NCBI GenBank assembly: GCA_009776345.1
Contig: WRLS01000010.1
Coordinates: forward strand, 1-22,622
Origin: Oscillospiraceae bacterium
GTDB taxonomy: Bacteria > Bacillota > Clostridia > Oscillospirales > Ruminococcaceae
DNA: 22,622 nt
Direction of reading: 5' to 3'
Position 1 is the stretch's first letter; each line of letters starts with the position of its first letter. The position numbers were made by a program, and so were the translations under genes. Positions 6,363 through 14,648 of this stretch are shown one piece after another. The notes below the pieces were generated by a model. That model ran no database searches, was not told the DNA's origin, and saw only the letters and a list, made by a program, of their open reading frames with translations.

Positions 6363-7928
6363 ATGAGGAAAACAAAAGCAATTTTCTTAGCGCTTTCGCT
6401 GGTGCTGGCAATCGTATTGGCAGCCTGCGGCGGCGGAAGCCAAGCACCCGCCCCGGCGGATTCCGGCGGCACAACGTCTTCCGGGACCACAAGCAGCGGC
6501 GGCACGACAACCACGGCGCCTGCTGACGACGGCGGCGACGTCCCCACCCTCATTTGGTTCATGGGCGACCCCGGCACAATCCCCCCGGACCAGGCAAGGG
6601 TTGAGGAAGTCCTCAACGAAATCAGCGTGCGCGAAGCCGGCGTAAAAATGCAGACCGTCTTCTTCGACAACGAAGGCGTGCGCCTTGCGCTCACCGCCGG
6701 TGAGCCTTGGGACATCTCCTTCACCTGCGAATGGTACAACGACTTCGCGCAGCAGGCAATCGCAGGCTACTTTGCGGACATCACCGACCTTCTGCCAACC
6801 CACGCCCCCGGCCTTTGGGATTCCATGCCCGCGGTTGTATGGGAAGGCGCGAGGATCGGCGGCAGGATCCTGGGCATCCCCGTAAAGAAGGACTATGCCG
6901 CTGAAATTTTCTGGCGTTTCGACAAAGAATTTTTCGACGACATCGGTATGCCCGCACCTCTTGGCACCCGCATGACCTTCTTTGACATTGAGCCTTACTT
7001 GGCGGCGGCAAAAGCGGCCATCGACGCGGGCAACCCGCTTGCGAAGAACACAACCCCGCTTGTTATGGCGCGCGGCGGCATCGGCGGCCTTTTGGGCAAT
7101 CACGACATGATCAACCAGGACGCCATGATCGGTATCCCTTATTCCGCCGTTGGTACAGCCAATGAAAACACGATTACCTTCGTTTTGGAAAACACTGACG
7201 TAACCGACCGTCTGGACGCGCTTCACCGCTGGTTCAACGCCGGTTATATCAACCAAGACGCGCTGACCACCGAAGTTGCCCCGCAGCTCTGGTCCGTATC
7301 CTCCGGCCAAGGCTTCTACGGCGCTGACGCCATCTGGACCGGCGCAACCGGCTTCGTCAACGAAATCGTGCAGTACAGCGGCCCGTACCTGTCCACCGCC
7401 TCCATCCGCGGCGCGATGAACGCCATCAATGTAAATTCCCAGTATATTGAAGAGGCTGTAAGGTACCAGGAACTGGTCAACATGAACCAGGAATACAGGG
7501 ATATCCTCCGCTACGGCATCGAAGGCGTACACTGGGACAGGACCTCTACCGGTCTGGTACAGAGAAATGACGCCGGGCGTAACGGCTACCAGCCGTGGCC
7601 CTTCTCCCAGGGCTCCTACTCCCTCAGCTCTGTTGAAGCAGCCGAAGGCGTAGAAGTTGACCCGAATATGTGGAATGTTATCTTTGAGGGATATGCTGAT
7701 ATCGTTGCAACCAACACAATCGGCTTCTCCTTCGACGTAACAAATGTACAGAGCGAAATCGCCGCTGTCCTCGCAGTAAAAGAAAAATACTGGAGAGGGC
7801 TTGCGACAGGCACGCTCAGCCCTGCCGACACCGTCCCGCAGTATATCTCCGAGGCGGAATCCGCAGGCATCCGCAGGATCGTCGAAGAGGCGCAGTCACA
7901 ATTTGACGCGTTCCTCGCCGGCAGATAA
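6363..7928 (+). CDS. Lipoprotein extracellular solute-binding protein (sugar ABC importer)
   Basis: A 521-aa binding protein. It has a lipoprotein signal peptide (MRKTKAIFLALSLVLAIVLAAC) with lipobox LAAC, the Cys becoming the lipid anchor. A Gly/Ser/Thr-rich linker (about residues 23-55) precedes the binding domain, which resembles the large family-1 proteins paired with LplB/YtcP permeases. The start follows TTTGGAGG at good spacing. It captures the saccharide outside the membrane and delivers it to the two permeases. The E element upstream may uncouple its expression from the permeases. A strong terminator follows the stop. The exact ligand cannot be read from the sequence; murQ and the PIG-L homologue suggest an amino-sugar-containing saccharide. 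Confidence 0.92.
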   Translation: MRKTKAIFLALSLVLAIVLAACGGGSQAPAPADSGGTTSSGTTSSGGTTTTAPADDGGDVPTLIWFMGDPGTIPPDQARVEEVLNEISVREAGVKMQTVFFDNEGVRLALTAGEPWDISFTCEWYNDFAQQAIAGYFADITDLLPTHAPGLWDSMPAVVWEGARIGGRILGIPVKKDYAAEIFWRFDKEFFDDIGMPAPLGTRMTFFDIEPYLAAAKAAIDAGNPLAKNTTPLVMARGGIGGLLGNHDMINQDAMIGIPYSAVGTANENTITFVLENTDVTDRLDALHRWFNAGYINQDALTTEVAPQLWSVSSGQGFYGADAIWTGATGFVNEIVQYSGPYLSTASIRGAMNAINVNSQYIEEAVRYQELVNMNQEYRDILRYGIEGVHWDRTSTGLVQRNDAGRNGYQPWPFSQGSYSLSSVEAAEGVEVDPNMWNVIFEGYADIVATNTIGFSFDVTNVQSEIAAVLAVKEKYWRGLATGTLSPADTVPQYISEAESAGIRRIVEEAQSQFDAFLAGR

Positions 7929-7954
7929 TTACTGTGTAAATTATCGGCTACTAA

Positions 7955-7990
7955 AAAAGCCCTGCCCCGTTTTCACGGGGCAGGGCTTTT
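7955..7990. terminator. Strong bidirectional Rho-independent terminator
   Basis: AAAAGCCCTGCCCCG (7955-7969) pairs perfectly over 15 bp with CGGGGCAGGGCTTTT (7976-7990) around a TTTTCA loop. A-tract and T-tract on the two sides let it act on both strands. It ends the transporter transcript and could stop read-through from the convergent glg operon. Confidence 0.92.
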
Positions 7991-8000
7991 AGTTGTTAGA

Positions 8001-8093
8001 AAATAGGAATTAGGAATTAGTAAGGGAAGAAAATTATCGCTTCGTCCTTTTCCTAAAACCTATAACCTAAAACCTTATTCCTGCCGAAGGCAA
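8001..8093. repeat. A element 1 (TTTAGG-heptad hairpin, degenerate left arm)
   Basis: The right arm is built of CCTAAAACCT-type heptads (8052-8082). The left arm (AATAGGAATTAGGAATTAG) is degenerate. It ends in the junction hairpin TGCC-GAA-GGCA and runs straight into B element 1. The gap 7929-8353 therefore holds the terminator, this element and B1, and no gene. Confidence 0.7.
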
Positions 8094-8099
8094 AACACC

Positions 8100-8350
8100 A
8101 AAACACCCGGCTTCAAAGCGTAACCGCTTTGAAGCCACCCTCTTTAAAAAAGAGGGTAAAGCTACAACAAGATTTATTCTTTCATATGAAAATCGCAAAG
8201 CAACCGTAGGACGTACCCTCTTTTTTAAAGAGGGTAAAGCTACAATAAGATTTTTTCTTTCACATAAAAAGCACAAAGCAACCGTAGGACGTACCCTCTT
8301 TTTTAAAGAGGGTGGCGCGGAGCGATTTATCGCTTCGTGACGGGTGTTTT
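8100..8350. repeat. B element 1 (251 bp, three core hairpins)
   Basis: The ends are AAAACACCCG (8100-8109) and CGGGTGTTTT (8341-8350). The left cap is GGCTTCAAAGCG-TAAC-CGCTTTGAAGCC (8109-8136), immediately followed by core hairpin ACCCTCTTT-AAA-AAAGAGGGT (8137-8157). Further core hairpins (TTT loop) lie at 8215-8235 and 8293-8313, exactly 78 bp apart, with two near-identical 57-bp spacers ending in CAACCGTAGGACGT. The right cap is GCGGAGCGA-TTTA-TCGCTTCGT, with two G.T pairs. The end lies 3 bp from the glgA stop codon. Confidence 0.88.
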
Positions 8351-8353
8351 CAA

Positions 8354-9781
8354 TTACGCATTATCCCCGCACAGCCTCTTATACATCGCAATATACTCCG
8401 CCGCCGACCTTCCCCAGCTGAAATCGCATTCCATCGCGGTTTTTATATGGCTGTCCCATTTGTCTTTATCCCAGAAATCGTCGTTGGCGCGCCCGATTGC
8501 GTCCAGCATATCATACGCGTTGTATGACTGGAAATTGTAGCCGTTGCCGAATTCCCCGCCGAAATCGTTGATTGTATCATGCAGCCCGCCCGTGGCGCGG
8601 ACAATCGGGATGCTGCCATATCTCAGCGCGATCATCTGCGAAAGGCCGCATGGCTCGCTTTTGCTGGGCATCAGGAAAACATCGGACCCGGCGTATATCT
8701 TGCGCGCCAGCGGTTCGCTGAACGCAAGGTTCACGCTGACACGGCCGGGATACAGCAAAACTGCTTCCTTGAAAAACTTCTCAAACTGCCATTCGCCCGT
8801 ACCGAGAAGCACAAACTGCACGTCCAGCTCCATGATTTTCTGGAAAGCCTCGCGCACTAAATCCAGGCCCTTATGGCCGGCAAGGCGCGTCACCATCCCG
8901 ATGACCATGGCCTCGTCCCTGTCCTCCAGCCCCAGTGCGAGCTGTAGGTCTTTTTTATTCGCAAGCTTCCCCCTTCGCTCCGAGGATGAAAAATTGCGTG
9001 TGATGTTTGTGTCGGAGGCAGGGTTGTAGTCCGCAAAATCAATCCCGTTGAGTATCCCGCCGAGCTTGTGTGCGTGATCGCGTATCAGCCCGTCAAGCCC
9101 ATGCGCAAACCACGGGTCCATCAGCTCGCGGGCATAAGTCGGGCTTACTGTTGTGAGCGCGTCACACTGCGTAATCGCACCCTTCATGTAGTTTGTGTCG
9201 CCGTCAAGCTCAACAACCGCGCCCGCCTGTGACGGCAATCCGGCTACATCAAACCGCACGCCGCTTTCATACGCGCCCTGGTACTGTATGTTGTGGATGG
9301 TAAAAACCGTGCGGATATCCCTGTAGGTTTCTAAATGGCGGTAGAATACATTTAAGTATGGCGGGACAAGGGCGGTCTGCCAGTCATTGCAATGGATGAT
9401 TTCCGGCTTGAAGTCAATATGCCCCAGCATTTCCAGCACCGCTTTGGAGAAGAAGGCAAAGCGCTCGGCGTCGTCAAAAAAGCCGTACAGGCCCCGCCGC
9501 TTGAAGTAATACTCATTGTCTAAAAAGTAATGCTTCACGCCCTGGTAGGTGTACTCAAACACGCCGCAATACTGGTTTCTCCAGCCCAGCGGCACGTTTA
9601 TCGCCGTGACAAACTTCATTTCCTGCCTGAAACGGTCGGGGATATCCGCGTACAGCGGCATAACCACGCGGCAGGCGTGTTTGCGCCCCCGCACGGCCTT
9701 GGTAAGGGAACCGGCAACATCAGCCAGCCCCCCCGATTTTATGAAGGGCACGGCCTCGCTCGCGGCAAATAGTATTTTCAT
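8354..9781 (-). CDS. glgA: Glycogen synthase GlgA
   Basis: GlgA adds glucose from ADP-glucose to the non-reducing ends of alpha-1,4-glucan. The product is 475 aa, the usual bacterial length (GT5 family, GT-B fold). The N-terminal KSGGLADV (K15 onwards) is the ADP-glucose-binding KxGG motif; HNIQYQG and, near the C-terminus, EPCGLSQMIALRYGSIPIVRATGGL are the conserved catalytic region. The ATG complementary to 9779-9781 gives the family N-terminus MKILFAASEAVPF. A TTG five codons upstream is possible but unnecessary, and only a weak TTTGGGG ribosome site is seen. It is last in the glgBCDA operon, 39 nt after glgD. Confidence 0.96.
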   Translation of the reverse strand: MKILFAASEAVPFIKSGGLADVAGSLTKAVRGRKHACRVVMPLYADIPDRFRQEMKFVTAINVPLGWRNQYCGVFEYTYQGVKHYFLDNEYYFKRRGLYGFFDDAERFAFFSKAVLEMLGHIDFKPEIIHCNDWQTALVPPYLNVFYRHLETYRDIRTVFTIHNIQYQGAYESGVRFDVAGLPSQAGAVVELDGDTNYMKGAITQCDALTTVSPTYARELMDPWFAHGLDGLIRDHAHKLGGILNGIDFADYNPASDTNITRNFSSSERRGKLANKKDLQLALGLEDRDEAMVIGMVTRLAGHKGLDLVREAFQKIMELDVQFVLLGTGEWQFEKFFKEAVLLYPGRVSVNLAFSEPLARKIYAGSDVFLMPSKSEPCGLSQMIALRYGSIPIVRATGGLHDTINDFGGEFGNGYNFQSYNAYDMLDAIGRANDDFWDKDKWDSHIKTAMECDFSWGRSAAEYIAMYKRLCGDNA

Positions 9782-9820
9782 TTGACAAAACCCCAAACAG
9801 CTTTAATATTGATGTTTTTA

Positions 9821-10939
9821 TTATACACTTGCGCCCTTGCTTATATAGACGGGATATGTCGAAAACCCTGCGACCTTTCGGTTTTCAGCGATAGTTACAT
9901 CCTTGTCGGTGATGACGTGTTCGAGATTTGACCCCGCGCCTATCTGCGTCCCCTGCATTACTATGCAGCCCTTCAGCTTCGCGCCTTTTTCCACCTTCAC
10001 GCCGCGGAACAGTACGCAGTCCTCAACCTCCCCCTCAATTATACAGCCGTCGCCCAAAAGGGAGTTGGAAATTTTCGCGTCAAGCCCGTAGCGCACAGGG
10101 GCGGTGTCCCTTATCTTTGTGTAGACAGGGCGGGATTGCGGGAATAGAGACCGCCGCGCATCGGTGCCGAGCAGGTCCATATTTGTTTTATAATAGCCCC
10201 TCATGCTGTCGAAACGCCCGGCGTAGCCCGTGAATTCATACGCGTGGATATCGTGCTTGCCGACATTCGCCTGAAGGATATCGCGGTTGAAGGACATCCG
10301 GTTGCGGGAATAGCAGTCGCCCGCCACACGCTCCAAGAACCTTTTGGACATTACAAAGACGTTCAGGTAAACATTCTGCTCTCCCACGATTTTGGGATGT
10401 ATGAGCATATCCACCACGTTGCTTCCCTGCCCGAGCAAAAAGGTGCTGACATCGCCGCCCTTTTCCCCGCTGACCTCCATTTTTTTGTACATTACGGATA
10501 TCTCCGCGCCGCTTTTTATATGGCTTGCGATGAAATCCGCAAAGTCGGGGTTGTATACATAATCGCAGTCCGCGCCCAGCACATATTCCGCGCTGGTCGA
10601 GCGGATATATCCCATAACGCCCGCCAGCGCCTCCACGCGGTTTTGGTACATACCCATGGAGCTTAAACTGCCGAACGGCGGCAAAATCACCAGCCCGCCG
10701 CGTTTGCGGGAAAGGTCCCACTCTCGCCCGGTGCCTAAATGGTCCATCAGCGAAAGATAATTGGTCTTGGTTATAACCCCGGCCTCCTCCGCGCCGGCAT
10801 TTGCCATGGATGACAGCACAAAGTCGATTAGCCTGTACCGCCCGCCTACGGGTACGGAACCCATGCAGCGGTGCTGTGTAAGCTCGCTGACCATATGGTC
10901 GTGCATATCGGAAAAAATTATCCCCAGTGTGTTTTTCAT
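9821..10939 (-). CDS. glgD: GlgD, regulatory subunit/paralogue of ADP-glucose pyrophosphorylase
   Basis: The 372-aa product is the Firmicute GlgD paralogue of GlgC. The N-terminal nucleotidyltransferase region aligns with GlgC (GGRYRLIDFVLSSMANAG, VITKTNYLSLMDHLGTGREWDL), but the nucleotide-binding LAGGxGxRL loop is replaced by GIIFSDMHD, as known for the non-catalytic GlgD. The C-terminal part shows left-handed beta-helix-type repeats (GDGCIIEGEVEDCVLFRGVKVEKGAKLKGCIV). In other Firmicutes GlgC and GlgD form a hetero-oligomer more active than GlgC alone. Its ATG overlaps the glgC TGA as ATGA (10936-10939), so the two are translationally coupled. Confidence 0.95.
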   Translation of the reverse strand: MKNTLGIIFSDMHDHMVSELTQHRCMGSVPVGGRYRLIDFVLSSMANAGAEEAGVITKTNYLSLMDHLGTGREWDLSRKRGGLVILPPFGSLSSMGMYQNRVEALAGVMGYIRSTSAEYVLGADCDYVYNPDFADFIASHIKSGAEISVMYKKMEVSGEKGGDVSTFLLGQGSNVVDMLIHPKIVGEQNVYLNVFVMSKRFLERVAGDCYSRNRMSFNRDILQANVGKHDIHAYEFTGYAGRFDSMRGYYKTNMDLLGTDARRSLFPQSRPVYTKIRDTAPVRYGLDAKISNSLLGDGCIIEGEVEDCVLFRGVKVEKGAKLKGCIVMQGTQIGAGSNLEHVITDKDVTIAENRKVAGFSTYPVYISKGASV

Positions 10940-12183
10940 AGCTGCGCCCCCCCCTCGCCGTTTGCATCCGGTGCTGTGTCCGGGATATCGGCTTCTATCA
11001 TCGCCTTTGCCGGGACAAACGCGCCCGCCCCGACATAAACGCCGTCCGCAACGACGGAAACGCCCCAGTTTTCAATATCCGGCATATTTTCCGGGCGCTG
11101 GCCTACAACCGCGCCCGCCCCTACAACGCAGTTTTCCGCCACGATGGCATACTGCACAACCGCCCCGGATTTTACCACTGTGCCCGGCATGATGATAGAA
11201 TCCAGCACCTTCGCGCCCTCCTCCACCGTAACCCCCGGGAACAGCACGGAGAAATCGACCTCGCCGTCCACCTCCACGCCCTCGGATACAATCGAGTTTT
11301 GTACAAAGGCGTTTTTGCCTATGTACTGCGGCGGGCGGCCGGGGTTGCGGGCATATATCTTCCAGTCGGAATCAGTCAGGTCCAGCGGGACAGACGGGTC
11401 GAGCAGATCCATGTTCGCCTCCCACAGGCTGTCGATCGTGCCTACATCCTTCCAATAGCCGTCGAAGGTATACGCGAACAGCCGCTTGCCGTTTTCCAGC
11501 AAGGAGGGGATGATGTTCTTGCCGAAATCGTTGACGGAATCGGGGTTTTTCGCATCGTCCGTCAAAAATTTACGCAGCACGTCGGTTTTGAATAGATAAT
11601 TGCCCATCGAAGCCAGCAGGCTTTTCGGCTCCGCGGGCTTTTCCTCAAATTCATAGACACTGCCGTCGGCGTTGGTGTTCATAATGCCAAAGCGCGAGGC
11701 CTCCTCCCTTGGCACCTCAAGCACGTCGATGGTTACATCGGCGTTTTTTTCTATGTGATATTCCAGCATTTTGCTGTAGTCCTGCTTGTAGATATTGTCC
11801 CCGCCTAAAATAAGGACATAATCCGGGTTGTAGCGGTCGATGAAGTTCATATTCTGGTATACGGCGTTGGCGCTGCCCGAATACCAGTCCGAACCCGCGC
11901 TTGTCTGGTAAGGCGGCAGGACGAACACGCCGCCGCCCATCCTGTCCAGGTCCCAGGGCTGGCCGTTTCCTATATACTCATTCAAAATCAGCGGCTGGTA
12001 CTGTGTAAGCACGCCGACGGTGTCAATGCCGGAGTTGACGCAGTTGGAAAGGGGAAAGTCGATAATCCTGTACTTTCCGCCGAAGGGCACGGCAGGTTTT
12101 GCCAGGCTGCGGGTAAGGCAGTACAGCCTGGAACCTTGCCCGCCCGCCAAAATCATGGCTATCAGTTTTTTTTGTTTGGTCAT
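10936..12183 (-). CDS. glgC: Glucose-1-phosphate adenylyltransferase GlgC
   Basis: GlgC makes ADP-glucose from ATP and glucose-1-phosphate, the committed step of glycogen synthesis. The product is 415 aa. The pyrophosphorylase loop LAGGQGSRL lies at about residues 13-21, followed by KPAVPFGGKYRIIDFPLSNCVNSG, GQPWDLDR, LGGDNIY and FEEKP, all classic GlgC motifs. The C-terminal beta-helix holds hexapeptide-like repeats. A C-terminal tail of about 15 residues (DTAPDANGEGGAQL) looks non-conserved. The ribosome site AAGGAG overlaps the glgB stop region, 12 nt before the start, so expression is likely coupled to glgB, and glgD is coupled by ATGA. Confidence 0.96.
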   Translation of the reverse strand: MTKQKKLIAMILAGGQGSRLYCLTRSLAKPAVPFGGKYRIIDFPLSNCVNSGIDTVGVLTQYQPLILNEYIGNGQPWDLDRMGGGVFVLPPYQTSAGSDWYSGSANAVYQNMNFIDRYNPDYVLILGGDNIYKQDYSKMLEYHIEKNADVTIDVLEVPREEASRFGIMNTNADGSVYEFEEKPAEPKSLLASMGNYLFKTDVLRKFLTDDAKNPDSVNDFGKNIIPSLLENGKRLFAYTFDGYWKDVGTIDSLWEANMDLLDPSVPLDLTDSDWKIYARNPGRPPQYIGKNAFVQNSIVSEGVEVDGEVDFSVLFPGVTVEEGAKVLDSIIMPGTVVKSGAVVQYAIVAENCVVGAGAVVGQRPENMPDIENWGVSVVADGVYVGAGAFVPAKAMIEADIPDTAPDANGEGGAQL

Positions 12184-12195
12184 TGGGACAGCTCC

Positions 12196-14121
12196 TTACT
12201 TTTTTAAGTTCCGGGTTGCGGTTTTCGCGCGTTTTTTCTTTTCCGGGGCAAGCCATATGCAGGACATTGCCGGGACCTCTACAACAATAGAAGCTTGAAG
12301 CTCGTGGCTCGGGATATTTTCCCTTTTGATAATGCCCGTGTTCCCTTCTCCCGTGCCGCCGAAGCGTTCTTCACAGGAGCTTAGTATCTGCCTGTAATCG
12401 CCGCTCCCCGCGACGCCGAACCTGTAGCCGTGCCGCGTGACATTGGAGAAGTTGCACATTACGATGATCTCGCTGCCTTTTTCGTCCATGCGCCGGAAGA
12501 CGATGACATTCTGCCCGTTGTCATCCGCGACAATCCAATTGAACCCTTCCCAGGAGTCTTCAATGCGCCATAAACAGGGGTTATCCAAGTAAAACCGGTT
12601 TACTGTTTTTACATATTCGTGCATTAGGCGGTGGTCGTCGTATTCCAGCAGCAGCCAGTCCAGCTCTTTGCTGTAGTCCCATTCGATGACCTGGGCAAAC
12701 TCCGTACCCATAAAGGTAAGCTTTTTGCCGGGATGGGACATCATGTACCCAAGGAACGCCCGCATCCCCGCGAATTTTTGTCCCCTGCTGCCCGGCATCT
12801 TGTTCCAGAGCGAGCATTTGCCGTGTACAACCTCATCGTGGGAAATCGGCAGCATATAGTTTTCGCTGAACGCGTAGAACATCGAGAAGGTCAGCTTATC
12901 GTGGTTGTACGCGCGGTAGATTGGGTCCAGGGAGTTGTAGTGCAGCATATCGTTCATCCAGCCCATGTTCCATTTGAAGTTGAAGCCCAGCCCGCCCATA
13001 TACGGCGGCTTTGTGACCATCGGCCAGGAGGTGGATTCCTCCGCGATCATCAGCGCGCCGGGGAAGGCCGGCAGCACCGCGGAATTTAGCTGCTTTAGAA
13101 ATTCCGCGGCCTCCAGGTTGCCGTTGCCGCCGTAGATATTCGGGCGCCATTCGCCGTTTTGGCGGTCATAATCCAAGTAAAGCATCGACGCCACGGCATC
13201 CAGGCGTATGCCGTCGATATGGTACATCTCAAACCAGAACATCGCGCTTGAGATTAAAAACGATCGTACCTGCGGCTTACCGTAATCAAAAACCCGCGTG
13301 CCCCAATTTTTATGGTCGGCCTTCAAGGGGTCGGCGTATTCGTAGCAGGCGCCGCCGTCGTATTCAAACAAGCCGTGTTCATCACGCGGGAAATGCGCCG
13401 GCACCCAATCCAAAATAACCCCGATCCCCGCCTTGTGCATTTTGTTCACAAACCCCATGAAGTCATGCGGCGGGCCGTAACGCGAGGTCGGCGCGAAATA
13501 TCCCGTGACCTGGTATCCCCAGGAGCCGTCGTAGGGATATTCGGTGATCGGCATAAGCTCCACATGGGTGTATCCCATCTCTTTTAAGTACGGCGCCAAT
13601 TCATCGGCAATTTTGCTGTAGCTGAACGGGTTGCCGTCGGCGTATTTTTTCCATGAGCCGAGGTGGATCTCGTAGACATTCATCGGGCGGCTGAAGTGGT
13701 CTGTTTTTGCGCGCCTGTCCATCCACCGCTTATCCGCCCACTTAAAGCCGGAAATATCCAGAACCTTTGACGCGTTCGAGGGCGGCGTTTCACAGTGCAG
13801 GGCGTATGGGTCGGATTTCATCGCGGTCCTGCCGTTTTGGGCTTCCACGCTGTATTTATATGCCTCATAACTTTTAATTCCGGGCAAAAAACATTCCCAC
13901 ACGCCCGAGGGCCCGGCGCGCTTCATGGGGGATTTTTCGCGGTCCCAGCCGTTGAAGCCCCCTACAACGGACACGCTTTTGGCATTGGGCGCCCATGTGC
14001 GGAACACTGTCCCCCGGGTGCCTTTTTTTACGTCAGAATGGGAACCGAGGTACTCCCACATACGATAGCCCTTGCCATCCGCAAATGCTTTCAGCACACC
14101 GGCAGCCGATACAGACGCCAT
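12196..14121 (-). CDS. glgB: 1,4-alpha-glucan branching enzyme GlgB
   Basis: GlgB creates alpha-1,6 branches in glycogen (GH13). The product is 641 aa, near the length of shorter Firmicute GlgB proteins. An N-terminal CBM48 domain (about residues 30-125, RTWAPNAKSVSVVGGFNGW) precedes the TIM barrel. Catalytic residues are visible: D308 in DGIRLDAV (nucleophile), E361 in MIAEES (acid/base) and H428-D429 in ISHDE. The start chosen is ATG at 14119-14121, preceded by GGGGTGG. The frame is open to 14256, but that adds 45 residues passing through the promoter and is not family-like. It is first in the glgBCDA operon. The last residues are basic (KKKRAKTATRNLKK). Confidence 0.95.
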   Translation of the reverse strand: MASVSAAGVLKAFADGKGYRMWEYLGSHSDVKKGTRGTVFRTWAPNAKSVSVVGGFNGWDREKSPMKRAGPSGVWECFLPGIKSYEAYKYSVEAQNGRTAMKSDPYALHCETPPSNASKVLDISGFKWADKRWMDRRAKTDHFSRPMNVYEIHLGSWKKYADGNPFSYSKIADELAPYLKEMGYTHVELMPITEYPYDGSWGYQVTGYFAPTSRYGPPHDFMGFVNKMHKAGIGVILDWVPAHFPRDEHGLFEYDGGACYEYADPLKADHKNWGTRVFDYGKPQVRSFLISSAMFWFEMYHIDGIRLDAVASMLYLDYDRQNGEWRPNIYGGNGNLEAAEFLKQLNSAVLPAFPGALMIAEESTSWPMVTKPPYMGGLGFNFKWNMGWMNDMLHYNSLDPIYRAYNHDKLTFSMFYAFSENYMLPISHDEVVHGKCSLWNKMPGSRGQKFAGMRAFLGYMMSHPGKKLTFMGTEFAQVIEWDYSKELDWLLLEYDDHRLMHEYVKTVNRFYLDNPCLWRIEDSWEGFNWIVADDNGQNVIVFRRMDEKGSEIIVMCNFSNVTRHGYRFGVAGSGDYRQILSSCEERFGGTGEGNTGIIKRENIPSHELQASIVVEVPAMSCIWLAPEKKKRAKTATRNLKK

Positions 14122-14162
14122 GATAAACCACCCCAAACCGGCATATACTTTTTTCCATTTAT

Positions 14163-14191
14163 ATAATAACAATTTTTCCCGAAATTTACAA
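14163..14191 (-). promoter_or_regulatory. Promoter of the glgBCDA operon
   Basis: On the minus strand TTGTAA (complement of 14186-14191) and TATTAT (complement of 14163-14168) are spaced by 17 bp in an AT-rich stretch about 40 bp upstream of the glgB start, between the upstream terminator and the gene. Confidence 0.55.
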
Positions 14192-14218
14192 GTGATTTCT
14201 ATAATATTCATAAAAAAT

Positions 14219-14250
14219 AACATAGACAAATGTGGCCGTTTGTCTATGTT
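14219..14250 (-). terminator. Rho-independent terminator of the ylmC-like transcript
   Basis: AACATAGACAAA (14219-14230) and TTTGTCTATGTT (14239-14250) pair over 12 bp. Read on the minus strand the hairpin is followed by ATTTTTT. It lies just after the small membrane-protein gene and before the glgB promoter. Confidence 0.8.
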
Positions 14251-14268
14251 ACACATATTTAAGGTGGC

Positions 14269-14604
14269 TTAGCGCCAAAAAACTAAGCTTTCCATATCAA
14301 CTGCTTCATATAGGGAAACCGTTGCCTGTTTCGCGAGCATAACCCTGCCGGGCAGAAAGCCGCGTAAATAGCTTATCTCCCGCACCCACGCGTCAAAAAA
14401 CGACAGCGAAAAATCTCCGCGCTGCCCCATCAGTGATACGCTCACGCCGTAATTGTCAATCGGGCCGATTTCAAGCATCGGCTCAAACCTGCCCGGCATA
14501 TAGTTATCGGCGCTTAGGTCAACAAGCGCAAACCCCGCCAAAAGGGCAAGCGCGACCGCGCCTATACTAAACGCGCAGATAAAGTAGTAAAGCTTCTTTT
14601 TCAT
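14269..14604 (-). CDS. Small single-pass membrane protein, unknown function
   Basis: A 111-aa protein starting MKKKLYYFICAFSIGAVALALLAGFALV: a positive N-terminus and one membrane helix (about residues 5-28), with about 80 residues presumably outside. I do not recognise a family. The ATG at 14604 was chosen; an in-frame TTG nine codons upstream lacks a ribosome site, and the chosen ATG itself has only a weak one. It follows the YlmC-like gene by 44 nt and is closed by the hairpin terminator, so both are probably one transcript. Confidence 0.6.
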   Translation of the reverse strand: MKKKLYYFICAFSIGAVALALLAGFALVDLSADNYMPGRFEPMLEIGPIDNYGVSVSLMGQRGDFSLSFFDAWVREISYLRGFLPGRVMLAKQATVSLYEAVDMESLVFWR

Positions 14605-14648
14605 TCCATAATTATTCCCAATATAACCCAAAATATTCTACAACAGAT

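Noticed and set aside
6385..7532. 381-codon minus-strand frame opposite the binding-protein gene
   Set aside because: It is the antisense shadow of a clear lipoprotein gene and shows no domain or start signal.
8137..8313. CRISPR-like array of palindromic repeats and spacers
   Set aside because: The 57-bp spacers are near-identical to each other and to those of the other B elements; real CRISPR spacers are unique. No cas genes are present.
8001..8350. Autonomous transposon encoding its own transposase
   Set aside because: None of the repeat elements contains a transposase-like frame; if mobile, they depend on enzymes elsewhere.
14122..14256. 45-residue extension of GlgB
   Set aside because: It would cover the promoter and a terminator arm; the family-like N-terminus begins at 14121 with its own ribosome site.
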